Source of the DNA: Candidatus Omnitrophota bacterium
GTDB taxonomy: Bacteria; Omnitrophota; Gorgyraeia; JAFGIU01
Assembly: GCA_016929445.1 (NCBI GenBank)
Contig: JAFGIU010000113.1
Coordinates: 1 to 48,295, forward strand
Length of the DNA stretch: 48,295 bases
Reading direction: 5' to 3'
Below the pieces are notes generated by a model. That model searched no databases. It was not told the origin of the DNA and saw only the letters and a program-made list of their open reading frames with translations. Shown here in pieces: positions 24,689 to 34,065 of the stretch. The position numbers and the translations under genes were made by a program. How positions within the stretch are numbered: the stretch's first letter is position 1; each line of letters starts with the position of its first letter.

Positions 24689-27600
24689 CTAGAGAGCGAC
24701 CGCCAGCAGCTCCGACGCTTGCACTGCCTCAGCCAAATCTGGGGGTGACACAGCTAAATGTCCCGGATCCGCAAGCAAGGGCGGCAAAGCAGCATCCGGA
24801 GAGCGGGTCCAAAGGAGGTGCTGGGCGATTTGCCGAAGCCCGTCCGCAGTCACCAGGCTTTCCAGGGAGGTCTTCGACTGCTGCGCAGCATTGCGCCAAG
24901 CCGTTCTGTTTTGCAGAGTCTCCAGAAGCAGGGCTGAAAGCATTTCCCAAGTGAGGTCCTGGTGGTAGTGCGTCAACTCCAAGTTGCGATTCAGCTGCAG
25001 AACTCTCTCTTCCAGTTGAATATGCCTCTGTCTTAAGGGTTTCTCAAACCAGGTATTCCCGCACGCACTGATCAAGACCTCACAGAATTCTCGAAACAAG
25101 GAATCGTCTTCCGCGATTTCCGGCCCGATCTGCTCCCGAATCCTGCCCGCCATTTCTTGGGATGGGGTCGGAAGGTAGCTGTCGGGGCCGAAAAGAGAAC
25201 CCTCCGGTCCAAAGAGCGAATCCACAATGTGCGCCGCGTCCAGGTACGTGAACTCCCCTGCATCCCGCATTTCACTAAGATGGTTCACAATAGACCATCG
25301 CCCTTTCCTGGGCACCGCCTCCATCAGCATATTGATCAGAGAGTCCCGCGTAATGAACGGACTGATGGCCCCGGGAGTCACAGGCAAATCCAAGGATTGA
25401 AGCTTGCGGGCAAAGTCCGCTGAGTCAACCTTTTGACCCATAAAGTCTGTATCCGGAAAAAATTCTTCGTACAAGCGAAAAACCATCACCATACACAAAG
25501 AGATGTATTCACCGTGTAGAATACGCGCCTCGGGGAACTGGGTCTCCAACGAAAAAGCCAGTTGGTGTTCACCCATTGCGTCAATCAACCCTGCCCAGTC
25601 ATGATGGAAGTCCCCTGCCTCTACCACAGCTTCGGAAACTTCCGTCAAATACGCCTTTACCTGGGAAACCAAGCTGCCGGGAGACGCGCCTTTGCCTAAA
25701 GTGGGGGGAGTGCGCATGGAAGCATCAAACAAGCCCCGCACAATTCTCAACTGGCGCTCTCCGATGTCCTCAAAAACCTGAGCCGCTTCCTCTCTCCGGT
25801 CCCGAGGAATCTGTGACAGAACCTCTTCATAAACATTAAAAGCTTGCGGATGCTCCTTTGCTTTGTCCCGGTCCAAATAGGCGGTCGCTGCAGACGCAGC
25901 ATCCGCCAATCCCGCGGTATTTTGGCGCACCGACTTGCTGAGTAAGTCCTCCAAAAAGACCACCTCATCCGGAGCCCCTGCGGGAAAAGAATACTTAGTC
26001 CACTTCTGCTCCACCAAGCGCGCACGCACGGAGGCGGCCCGGTGTCCGGGAGGCAACTCGAGAGTTTCATTCCACTCCAGATTCTCTCCCACTTTGAGCA
26101 CCCTGTCGCGCACAGTCCTGAGTTGCTCAATCTCCTTAGCGGATGTGTTTTGAGAGACGATTTGGATGCTCATCGGGCCCTCTCTCCGGACCCTGGTCCA
26201 CACCGGATGCTCCTGGCCCTCCGGCGCAGCATGAATTTCCACATAGGTCTCCCCATGACGACCCAACATCGCCTCGGATACAGGGAACTTGAATTTTAGC
26301 TCCCCATTCTCGCCGGGCTGCACAGCACTCTCCGGCCGGATCTCTGAAAGAACTTCACTCATCCGCTTCGTCACCGCAGGCTTGTAAGTGTCATGGGCAT
26401 TGGTCGAAAGGCTCGTGGGAATCGCAGTGTACTTGGCGCCCAGCCGCCACGCCAACACCTTTCCCAAATCAATGGCAGAGCCCCCTCCGAATACAACAAT
26501 CCGGCCGGGGATTCTGCCTATCCCTCCCTCTCCGGCCACGAGCTCAGCGACCCGGCCCATCAGCTCCTGAAGGGTTTGATCATCGATGCCTCCAACCTGA
26601 AGAACCCGGCGACTTCCCTGAGCTCGGCTGACGTCCCGGAGCAATTGATCTGTCAGTTCCTCCCCCACCGTCTCCTGCAATCTCCTGCGGGAACTTTCAG
26701 TATGGATCACCAGCACGTCTTCGTTGGCCCAATCCACATCAAAAAGTGTCTTTAAGGTCTCTGCGGAATCCGCAGAACTCAGGCGCCGGCTTGGAGTCAT
26801 GGGTCTGGATGGAAACCGGTCTACAGCCCACGCGCCAAGGAGCCCGCGCATGTCCCGAAGATCGGCATCCGACAGATGGACCCGGGGCATCCGGTCCTCT
26901 GACACGGGCCTCAGATTGGAAAGAATCGCTTGGCGCAAGACAGGCCCCATCCCCAGATAGACACCCCCGCCCAGTACAAAATCCAAAGTCTGGTGCTGCA
27001 CCTCCTCAGCCATCTTTTCAAAGGAACGAGCCAAGTACACTCCCATCGCATTAACTGCGGAAATCGCCGCCATGTTTCCGCCCTGCTCGCCAAGAGCCTG
27101 TTCAATTGCCGTTCTATAGGCCTCATCCGAAGAGACCAGCTGGTCCAACGCAATACTGATATCCGTTGGGCTCCGGTGTTTATCCAGGAAGTTGCCCAAT
27201 GTGTCGGGGTTGGAGTCGATTCTTTGCAGCTCAACCAGGGATTCCCAGCTTTCCCCCTGGGCATTGGCAGATCCGGTTGTTTGAAGAAGCCGCCTCTCTG
27301 TAACCGCCCGGATGGCTTGTTCCGGGATAAGGGGCAAAAACGCCTCCATGGCCGCCTTACCCACATCTTCGGGCTCCAGTTCTTCGAGAAGACCTTTTAC
27401 CTGGGATCGAGTGATATAGAAATCATCCCCCGTCTCACAAAGCTCTCTCAAGAACTCCAAACGGTTCTTGATCCCGGAGACTCGCCTATTGAGCTTCTCC
27501 AGAGAGCCGGAAAGTCCCGCCTCCTGCATTTGCATGGCTTCAGGAAAATCATCCGGACTTACATTCCTCTTGATTTCTTCGACATTTTCCAGACGGCGAC

Positions 27601-30600
27601 GCACCGCTGCCTCTTTCTCTTCTATTTCAGCAAGTTGTCGCCGCAGTTCCGATTGTTCTGCTGCCAAACGTTGTTTGGTATGGGCCAAAACACCACTTGG
27701 TCCAGCCGGGGAGTTATCCAAGATAAGACCCTGGGGAAGATCACTCAACGTCCAATTCTCATCGGCCATGACTCGCTGCGCGGGGACGCGCACACGAGCC
27801 CGGAGCGCAGGGCTGGCCACCAAGTCCTCGAGGTTGAAACTCGAATCCGGAAGCTTACCCAAAGCGTCCCGTATGGCCTCTTGAATATCGGGCGTATCAA
27901 AGGGCTCTACATCCGGACGATAGTGATCCTCGAATGCTACCTTGCGCACCCCTAATCCGCGATTAAAAAGGCCGGTCCCGTGGCCATGGCCTCCCGTCAC
28001 CGTAAAGAAATCCCTCAAGCCCAGCTCTTCACCCGCCGTATTCTGCCGGGGCGCTCCCAAGCCTTGAACCGCCTCTCCATAAGCCGCTGTCTCCGTGTCC
28101 GGATAGAGCTTCACACGCACAAACCAACCGACGCGCTTCTGGATTTCGGCCTCCAGCATTCTTGCCAAAGGCAAACCCACAACTTGAGGAAATCCCCAGC
28201 TTTCGTGAACCACATTGTGTTCGGTTATCTTGCCCGGGAATCCGATGCGCACTTCTCCGACCTCCCGCCACCAATCAAAAGAATCCTCTTCCGGACCTGT
28301 ATACAGACCCGCAATCGCCTCCGCAACCCGCCCGACCAAATCCTCTATGGGGCTCTCTTTCTCCGTGGGTATCCGCCAAAAGCTCGATTCATCCAATCCG
28401 TTGGGTCCGCCGAGGATTCCTCTTATTTGAGTTCCTCCCCAGTCCACAGCTACCATAACCGGTGGCCCGCCCACCCAACGCATTGCCGCAGGATCCGGGG
28501 CCCCAACCAGATCCGAAGACAAATCTGCCTCCGCTCCTTCTTGGGCAAGAGCCGCCTCCTCCCAGACTCCGAACCATAAGTTCCTTCCTTCTTCCTCGGA
28601 AGCCCATTTGAAGGGATCGGACTCCGAAAGAACATTGGCCGCCCTTTGCTCCGGAGACCGGGGACGCGCAATCCGTGCGGTTACTCCATACACATTGGGC
28701 TGCACACGCCGCGGCAATTCCTCACCCGGGCCTTCGAAATGATGCAACACGAGAGTCCGGGACCAAATCTGAATTCCGTTTGGAAGGGTGGCCAATAGCT
28801 CCATAGGGTAATGGCCCCAAGCTCTTTTTTGCCCGCCGCGCAAGGGATAATCAGTCCAGATCTGCACCTGAGGCATGGGAGTCCCGCCCGGGTGAACGGC
28901 CGCCAAGAAATTCAGCGGGCTGGATCTTGGCCGCCAATCAATCCGGTCTTTATCAAAAGCCTGTAATGGAGGAAAAGTTCCCAGGATTGCAGATTCCTCC
29001 CCTTCTGCTTGAAGGTCGCCGAAAAGCTCCAACAAATTAAGATCCGGCGGCCAACCGCGCCTTTGGGCGGCTCTTCTGGCCAAGTCTCGATATTCCGGAG
29101 AAATCTTTGCCTCAATAACCGCTCCAAACGAAGGATAGACTTGGCCATCCACACTCAAACCCCGTTTGTATTCCTCTGTCAGTGCGCGCACCCTTTCCAG
29201 AACGAGCACTTCCTCCGCATCAAGAAGATTCAGAGTTCCTCTGGTGTATGCGAGCACTTCCTCCAGGACTCGATCGTAATCCTCACTATCTTGAAGCGGG
29301 TCCAACTCCAAAAGCCGTGCCATATTCAGGGCTTGGGCCTCTGCCCACACCCGTCCGCCGTTGGCAATGCCAATGGGTACACCCGCAGATTCAGCCGCAA
29401 CCGCAGCCACCCGCAGATCGGCCGGGACAGGCGGTTGAATCATATTGTTGTAGATTAGCCGCCCCGGAATTCGATTGTGCTCCAAAGCCTCTTGGAGCCA
29501 TTCAGGCCTGGGCTCCCTCCGGACTGCACCGGTCCCTAAGTCAGCCACGTCTTCCCAAAAGGGCATTCCCACATTTGAAAAGTTGGCAATCACATGGCTG
29601 TTTGCTAAATGTCTCCGGATGCGGGCATCCCCGGCAGGAACCAGCACAATACGAACCCACCGCGTAGAATGCGCCCCTGAGTCCGGGACCGAGATTTGAG
29701 TCTCCCCGCTCAGAGTCCGGATAGAAACATTCTTTTCCATTGCAACTGCAATATCCCGGATCTGGCCGCTCGTTTCCTCCATTCGGGCCGGATCAATATC
29801 ACTCAAGACAAAGGTTTCAGCTCCTGCCAGCGCTGCGGTTTGAGCAGCTGCCATGCCTGCAGCTCCCAATCCCACAATGCTCATCTGCTTTCCCTCAAAG
29901 GTGCCCCGGGGATGGACACGGTCAATGAGCGACCAAGGTACCTCCATATTTTCGACTTTCAGGGAGCGGACCTGGGACCAGTCCAGACCTGCCCCGATTT
30001 CGCGAGTTTCTCCATCGAGCAGGACCACCGCCTTAACATCCTTTGCCGCCACAACCAGTAGACTCCGGGTCTGATCCGCGGTCTCTGTCCAGACACCCCG
30101 CGCTGTAAGCGGAATACCTTCCTCCAATCGCTGTAAGCGTCCCCGCTCCAATTTACGGGTGGAGAAAGCACTAACGCGCGGCTCGCCTTGATCATCAAAA
30201 AAACCTTCTTGTGTCAAAAAGCGCTCCAACTCCGTTCTGGAGACTCCTTCCAAGCCCCTGGGCCTCTGCACCCCCGCGGGTAGATTTTCTCCCCACCAAA
30301 ACATCTCTCCGGGTTGCACTTCAGAGATTTCCAACAAAGGCAATTCTTCTTCCCCCACAATCAAGGCGACGACTTTGTCCCAATTGATCGGGGAATCCAC
30401 AGTGCTCGTGTTGATTTCATCGCCATTTTTCAGCCGAAGCCCGCTCACCTCCCTCCAGTCCACCCACGCTCCTCCGGCTTCCACTGCCCCAATGTCCTGG
30501 GAGCCCTTTTCAGTCAAATACCGGCGCAGCTTGGGCAAAGTTGTGGGAGATCTCCCCCACCAAATAGCGGGCATGCTGGCGTCCTCGGCATACAGCCTTT

Positions 30601-33600
30601 GCTCAGGAAGACCTCTGGAAGAAAAGGGATACTCAACGCGTTGCACTTTAATCTGAGGATGGGTTTCGCCACGCGCGGATTGACTGCGCAGGTAAGCTCT
30701 TTCCAAGGCAGGGCCCAGAGAGAACGTCCTCATGAGCTGTCTGGCTCCTGTCTCGGAATCCCAGCCCCAGTAGATCATCCCTGTCCCCCTGAGCTCCGGC
30801 CATTCCGCAGAAGTGGTCCAAGTGAACGGCTGAGCCTCCCGGTATCCCGCAATGGTCATGGCAAAATCCGTCCGCGCGTTAAGAAGCTCGCGTAACCAGG
30901 GCAAGCGAAACTCCTGATCCGGGGGAACAATGTACGGAACAGACACCCAACGTTTCGGCGGCTTCATCCGCTTCGCCCATTCAGACCACGGCAATCTCTG
31001 GGAGACATATTCCATGCTTTCAACCGTGGCATTGCGTTGATCCGGACGGATATGTAAACAAAGGTTCATCCCTTCTTCGAATTCAAATCCGCGCGCATGC
31101 AGATTCCTCGCCAATTGCAGCCGAATCTCCGCCAACATCTTTGCAGCCGCACAAATCGCGTCTACATAGACTCTTCCCTGATTCTCATACTCTTCAGGTC
31201 CCAACCTCCTCTGCAGCTCCTCATGCAGCCACGTTTCCTCACTGCCTGGAACTGCAAAGTAATTTTCTAGATCCCGAAGATCTCCAAGCGGAAGATTGCA
31301 TAGCCACCGGAGGGTCCGGGAACTCACTTTCAAGAAATCCAAGTCCTCCCGGTCATTAATGCCGATCTGCCCGGAATCCAGCGAGATCCCGCTCAACCAT
31401 CCCGCGTAAATAGCAGCCATTGCGCCGGGATCCCCGGATTCTCTGAAGTACCAAGGTTCAAGAAATAGCGCGCTGCCCAGTTCACCCAAGCGGTACTTCA
31501 GCATTTCGACATCGTGCACACAGACAACCAGAGTGTCTCCCTCCAAGAAGGAAAAAACATCCTTGGAAGCGGGCAAAATACTGCCCGGATCCTCAAGCGC
31601 AGCTTCCACTTTGCGAAACTCAATCCGCGTGTAAGGCAAGTCCTCGCCAGGCTCCGGCCTCAGATCAATGGCTGGCCAGTCTGCTCGCGTGTGATAGGGG
31701 GAATCTTCCTCCCACTTAGGTCCCGGGGATGGTTCAATTCTCCGAACATAATTTGGCACGGCGCCCTGGTGCTCTATTCTCTGTAACCATTGCCGGAGTT
31801 CTGCCCCCGCTCTTATTCTGAATTCTTCGGTTGCCTTGTGAGAGATGTTCTTTCCACTGGGCATCTCTGCCATCTGGATACCCTGCATGGATTCCCGGAG
31901 AATTTGAAATTCACTCAATGTCCAGGCATGCATTCCCGCGGCTTCAGCAATATGCCGCCTCCTCATATTGAGTGTCCCGGGAGTATCCGGAGCAAAAGAA
32001 ACTTGACTGGCCCTCCGCTGAGGGCGCAGCCGTCCACTTCTATTCCGGACTTCCCCATTCGCCCCTATATCAACTAAGTGTTCTCCATTGGCAAGGATCA
32101 GGAACCGGCTCTCTTGAAACCTCGCAAGGCGCGTAAATCCTGGAAACTGCAGACCCCGGTAGTAGAGAACCTCGATCTCCTCACCGCAAAAAGCCCGCAC
32201 CCTCTGGGCAATCACCTCTTTGTCGAGATTCTTTTCGATCCCTTCTTGCACAACTAAGACTGCCAAAACTGCCCTCCAACGCTCCAGAGTGGGCTGAGGC
32301 TCCTCAACAAGGCTTTCCATGGAAATACCTTCATGTGCATCGGCCGTATCCTGGGCAGCCTTGAGGAACACTTCCGCAGAATACTCGGCCCGGAAACTCA
32401 GAGGCACAAACATGAGATAAGCTCTGTAGGCGTCCTTCGGGGATTGAAAGAGCCTTGCCACATCCTCGCGGTGCCCAAACAGAATTTGATGGTAGCGGTC
32501 CCGGTTCCACTCAGTGCGTATGGAAGGTTGAAGCACAGTGTAGGAGACACCCTGTTCCCGGAGGCCTTGAGCAATGGCATCGGTATGGTAGCCCCCTGTC
32601 ACCACCACACAGCGGTCCTGGCTCTCCTGCTTCAGCTGTGCAAGGATGTTCTCCAGTAATGCCGAGTCTCTTTGCGCGGCAACCCGGTAAAAATCTTCTG
32701 CTCTCTGAAAAAAGGCTGGATCCAAAACAGATAGCTGCGGGATGGAGGCGGGGCGGAAGTCATGACTTAACTCCAAGTAGTCTTCGAATTCATGCCGGGA
32801 AAGACTCAAGTTCACCAGTTTTCCCAAAAGTCTCGTGTAACACAAGTTTCTATAAAGCTCTTTCTGTTGCCCGGTCTGCAACAAGCTTTGGAGCAGCGCT
32901 TCTGAGAATTCCCCGAGCTCATCGCCCAGCTTCCCCGGATGAATTGCTTGCGACAGGGTTTGCTGACGCAGCACAGTCTTGAGCAGCTTTTCCAAATGCT
33001 CGGAACTTGGATTTGCCTCCGGCCCTTTCAGCTCAGCGACGACTGTATCCAAGTCCCCGAATTCCTCCTTCAGGGCGGCAAGCTCACCAAACATCCGCAT
33101 CTGAGGGTAAGCAATCTCCGAAAACAATCCGGATTCCTTTTCCAAACCGGAGAGATATCGAATAAAGTCCGGAAGAGACCGGGTTCCGGCCTGAAAATCT
33201 GCAAGGCTTTGATCCAGCTCCCAGGCTTGTCCCGGCCAAATTTCCCGAGCCTTTACCTCAAGACCTTCCGCTGCCTCTTGAATGACCCGGAATCCGTTCT
33301 CTTGGCTAGCCAGGGTCCTCAAGTAAAGACGTCCTTGCTCAAAGTACAGTTCCGGATCTTCAATGCCCCGGATTTTCAAAGAAGGGTGGGCAGTGATACT
33401 GGCATACTCCTCCCCCGAAAGCTCTCCGGATTCCAAAAAAAGATCCGCGGCTTGGGTCAGTATTTCGGGGGCCGGAAAGGAAGAAACGGCAGAGGTGTCC
33501 ACAGGACCGGCCGCGCCTTCGGAACAGACAAGCTGAAAGCCGTGTTGATCCGCAAGAGAATTGATAATGGCTGCGGCATTGCGCTGCGCTTCAGGATGGG

Positions 33601-33826
33601 CGTGGACATCCTGCAGAAGCACAACCCAGGTCGAACCCGGTCCTGCATCAAAACTCCCGACAAGGCGTCCATGCTCTGCAGGCACTTGCAGGGCCGCTCT
33701 ATTTTCTGCAGCCAGAACAGGAGAAGGAGGATGGGTGGGCGAGACAGTCGCAAGACCAAAGGAAACTGCAAGACAGAAGAGAACGAGGCTCGTAATCCGG
33801 CAAAGAAATCTCTGACCTTGGAGCAT
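24689..33826 (-). CDS. Giant exported multidomain protein B (same architecture as A, longer)
   Basis: 3,045 residues from the ATG at 33826, chosen over a 22-codon longer start because GAGGACAG precedes it and the signal peptide then begins properly (MLQGQRFLCRITSLVLF...VLAA). Modules follow protein A. ChaN-like domain: DVHAHPEAQRN near 72, CSEGAAG, GIEDPELYF and TGGYHTDAI. Shikimate-dehydrogenase-like domain: VGLGAAGMAA near 1310, NFSNVGMPF and a C-terminal ANGGRVWAEAQALNMA resembling the family's GxxMLxxQA helix. ROK-like kinase: VDWGGTQIRG near 1790, TGGHGHGTGLF and LGGGVYLGMG near 2287, split by a coiled coil at about 2045-2130. G1PDH/DHQS-like domain: FGGGSAIDLGK near 2448, IPTSLSTNAHDTY, GEHQLAF and LHGEY, with an insertion of about 100 residues. 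About 160 extra C-terminal residues have no counterpart in A. N-terminal identity to A is high (well over half across residues 65-150). Function unknown. Confidence 0.9.
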   Translation of the reverse strand: MLQGQRFLCRITSLVLFCLAVSFGLATVSPTHPPSPVLAAENRAALQVPAEHGRLVGSFDAGPGSTWVVLLQDVHAHPEAQRNAAAIINSLADQHGFQLVCSEGAAGPVDTSAVSSFPAPEILTQAADLFLESGELSGEEYASITAHPSLKIRGIEDPELYFEQGRLYLRTLASQENGFRVIQEAAEGLEVKAREIWPGQAWELDQSLADFQAGTRSLPDFIRYLSGLEKESGLFSEIAYPQMRMFGELAALKEEFGDLDTVVAELKGPEANPSSEHLEKLLKTVLRQQTLSQAIHPGKLGDELGEFSEALLQSLLQTGQQKELYRNLCYTRLLGKLVNLSLSRHEFEDYLELSHDFRPASIPQLSVLDPAFFQRAEDFYRVAAQRDSALLENILAQLKQESQDRCVVVTGGYHTDAIAQGLREQGVSYTVLQPSIRTEWNRDRYHQILFGHREDVARLFQSPKDAYRAYLMFVPLSFRAEYSAEVFLKAAQDTADAHEGISMESLVEEPQPTLERWRAVLAVLVVQEGIEKNLDKEVIAQRVRAFCGEEIEVLYYRGLQFPGFTRLARFQESRFLILANGEHLVDIGANGEVRNRSGRLRPQRRASQVSFAPDTPGTLNMRRRHIAEAAGMHAWTLSEFQILRESMQGIQMAEMPSGKNISHKATEEFRIRAGAELRQWLQRIEHQGAVPNYVRRIEPSPGPKWEEDSPYHTRADWPAIDLRPEPGEDLPYTRIEFRKVEAALEDPGSILPASKDVFSFLEGDTLVVCVHDVEMLKYRLGELGSALFLEPWYFRESGDPGAMAAIYAGWLSGISLDSGQIGINDREDLDFLKVSSRTLRWLCNLPLGDLRDLENYFAVPGSEETWLHEELQRRLGPEEYENQGRVYVDAICAAAKMLAEIRLQLARNLHARGFEFEEGMNLCLHIRPDQRNATVESMEYVSQRLPWSEWAKRMKPPKRWVSVPYIVPPDQEFRLPWLRELLNARTDFAMTIAGYREAQPFTWTTSAEWPELRGTGMIYWGWDSETGARQLMRTFSLGPALERAYLRSQSARGETHPQIKVQRVEYPFSSRGLPEQRLYAEDASMPAIWWGRSPTTLPKLRRYLTEKGSQDIGAVEAGGAWVDWREVSGLRLKNGDEINTSTVDSPINWDKVVALIVGEEELPLLEISEVQPGEMFWWGENLPAGVQRPRGLEGVSRTELERFLTQEGFFDDQGEPRVSAFSTRKLERGRLQRLEEGIPLTARGVWTETADQTRSLLVVAAKDVKAVVLLDGETREIGAGLDWSQVRSLKVENMEVPWSLIDRVHPRGTFEGKQMSIVGLGAAGMAAAQTAALAGAETFVLSDIDPARMEETSGQIRDIAVAMEKNVSIRTLSGETQISVPDSGAHSTRWVRIVLVPAGDARIRRHLANSHVIANFSNVGMPFWEDVADLGTGAVRREPRPEWLQEALEHNRIPGRLIYNNMIQPPVPADLRVAAVAAESAGVPIGIANGGRVWAEAQALNMARLLELDPLQDSEDYDRVLEEVLAYTRGTLNLLDAEEVLVLERVRALTEEYKRGLSVDGQVYPSFGAVIEAKISPEYRDLARRAAQRRGWPPDLNLLELFGDLQAEGEESAILGTFPPLQAFDKDRIDWRPRSSPLNFLAAVHPGGTPMPQVQIWTDYPLRGGQKRAWGHYPMELLATLPNGIQIWSRTLVLHHFEGPGEELPRRVQPNVYGVTARIARPRSPEQRAANVLSESDPFKWASEEEGRNLWFGVWEEAALAQEGAEADLSSDLVGAPDPAAMRWVGGPPVMVAVDWGGTQIRGILGGPNGLDESSFWRIPTEKESPIEDLVGRVAEAIAGLYTGPEEDSFDWWREVGEVRIGFPGKITEHNVVHESWGFPQVVGLPLARMLEAEIQKRVGWFVRVKLYPDTETAAYGEAVQGLGAPRQNTAGEELGLRDFFTVTGGHGHGTGLFNRGLGVRKVAFEDHYRPDVEPFDTPDIQEAIRDALGKLPDSSFNLEDLVASPALRARVRVPAQRVMADENWTLSDLPQGLILDNSPAGPSGVLAHTKQRLAAEQSELRRQLAEIEEKEAAVRRRLENVEEIKRNVSPDDFPEAMQMQEAGLSGSLEKLNRRVSGIKNRLEFLRELCETGDDFYITRSQVKGLLEELEPEDVGKAAMEAFLPLIPEQAIRAVTERRLLQTTGSANAQGESWESLVELQRIDSNPDTLGNFLDKHRSPTDISIALDQLVSSDEAYRTAIEQALGEQGGNMAAISAVNAMGVYLARSFEKMAEEVQHQTLDFVLGGGVYLGMGPVLRQAILSNLRPVSEDRMPRVHLSDADLRDMRGLLGAWAVDRFPSRPMTPSRRLSSADSAETLKTLFDVDWANEDVLVIHTESSRRRLQETVGEELTDQLLRDVSRAQGSRRVLQVGGIDDQTLQELMGRVAELVAGEGGIGRIPGRIVVFGGGSAIDLGKVLAWRLGAKYTAIPTSLSTNAHDTYKPAVTKRMSEVLSEIRPESAVQPGENGELKFKFPVSEAMLGRHGETYVEIHAAPEGQEHPVWTRVRREGPMSIQIVSQNTSAKEIEQLRTVRDRVLKVGENLEWNETLELPPGHRAASVRARLVEQKWTKYSFPAGAPDEVVFLEDLLSKSVRQNTAGLADAASAATAYLDRDKAKEHPQAFNVYEEVLSQIPRDRREEAAQVFEDIGERQLRIVRGLFDASMRTPPTLGKGASPGSLVSQVKAYLTEVSEAVVEAGDFHHDWAGLIDAMGEHQLAFSLETQFPEARILHGEYISLCMVMVFRLYEEFFPDTDFMGQKVDSADFARKLQSLDLPVTPGAISPFITRDSLINMLMEAVPRKGRWSIVNHLSEMRDAGEFTYLDAAHIVDSLFGPEGSLFGPDSYLPTPSQEMAGRIREQIGPEIAEDDSLFREFCEVLISACGNTWFEKPLRQRHIQLEERVLQLNRNLELTHYHQDLTWEMLSALLLETLQNRTAWRNAAQQSKTSLESLVTADGLRQIAQHLLWTRSPDAALPPLLADPGHLAVSPPDLAEAVQASELLAVAL

Positions 33827-33932
33827 TCTGTCCTCGTGTAGGATTGCTAAGCACATCTCGACATGCTTCGGGAGCGAGGCTATTACGACCAACCGGGATA
33901 AGGTTTTGAGCTGTTATTACATTCCAAATTAA

Positions 33933-33961
33933 AGTCTACTATAAGTTATTCCTTGTGTCAA
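33933..33961 (-). promoter_or_regulatory. Promoter of giant gene B
   Basis: Minus-strand TTGACA (33961-33956), a 17-nt spacer and TAGACT (33938-33933), followed by TTAA. It aligns with the giant gene A promoter in spacing and in the ACTTAT and ACTTTAA blocks. The leader to the ATG is about 100 nt. Confidence 0.7.
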
Positions 33962-33992
33962 TTTGGCGCAACTGACCCTTCCGTCTCTCCAT

Positions 33993-34021
33993 TTGACTCC
34001 GCCCGGCAGAGTGACTATCCT
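33993..34021 (+). promoter_or_regulatory. Candidate promoter of the FIST gene
   Basis: TTGACT (33993-33998), a 17-nt spacer and TATCCT (34016-34021). The ATG is 45 nt downstream with CGGAG before it. It lies back to back with the giant gene B promoter, so the 239-bp gap is a true divergent control region. Confidence 0.6.
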
Positions 34022-34065
34022 ATCTACATAATCTATCAAAGAGTTACATCAACGGAGCAGTCCCC

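Noticed and set aside
26930-27955. A 341-codon plus-strand frame opposite giant gene B
   Set aside because: It is antisense to a gene with clear domain motifs, has Arg/His/Leu-rich low-information composition, and shows no family motif or ribosome site.
16829-33826. The giants as polyketide or nonribosomal peptide synthetases
   Set aside because: No ketosynthase, adenylation, condensation or carrier motifs are present; the modules look like single sugar-metabolism enzymes.
32939-33841. A 300-codon plus-strand frame opposite the start of giant gene B
   Set aside because: It overlaps the highly conserved ChaN-like domain on the other strand. Its translation has no recognisable domain.
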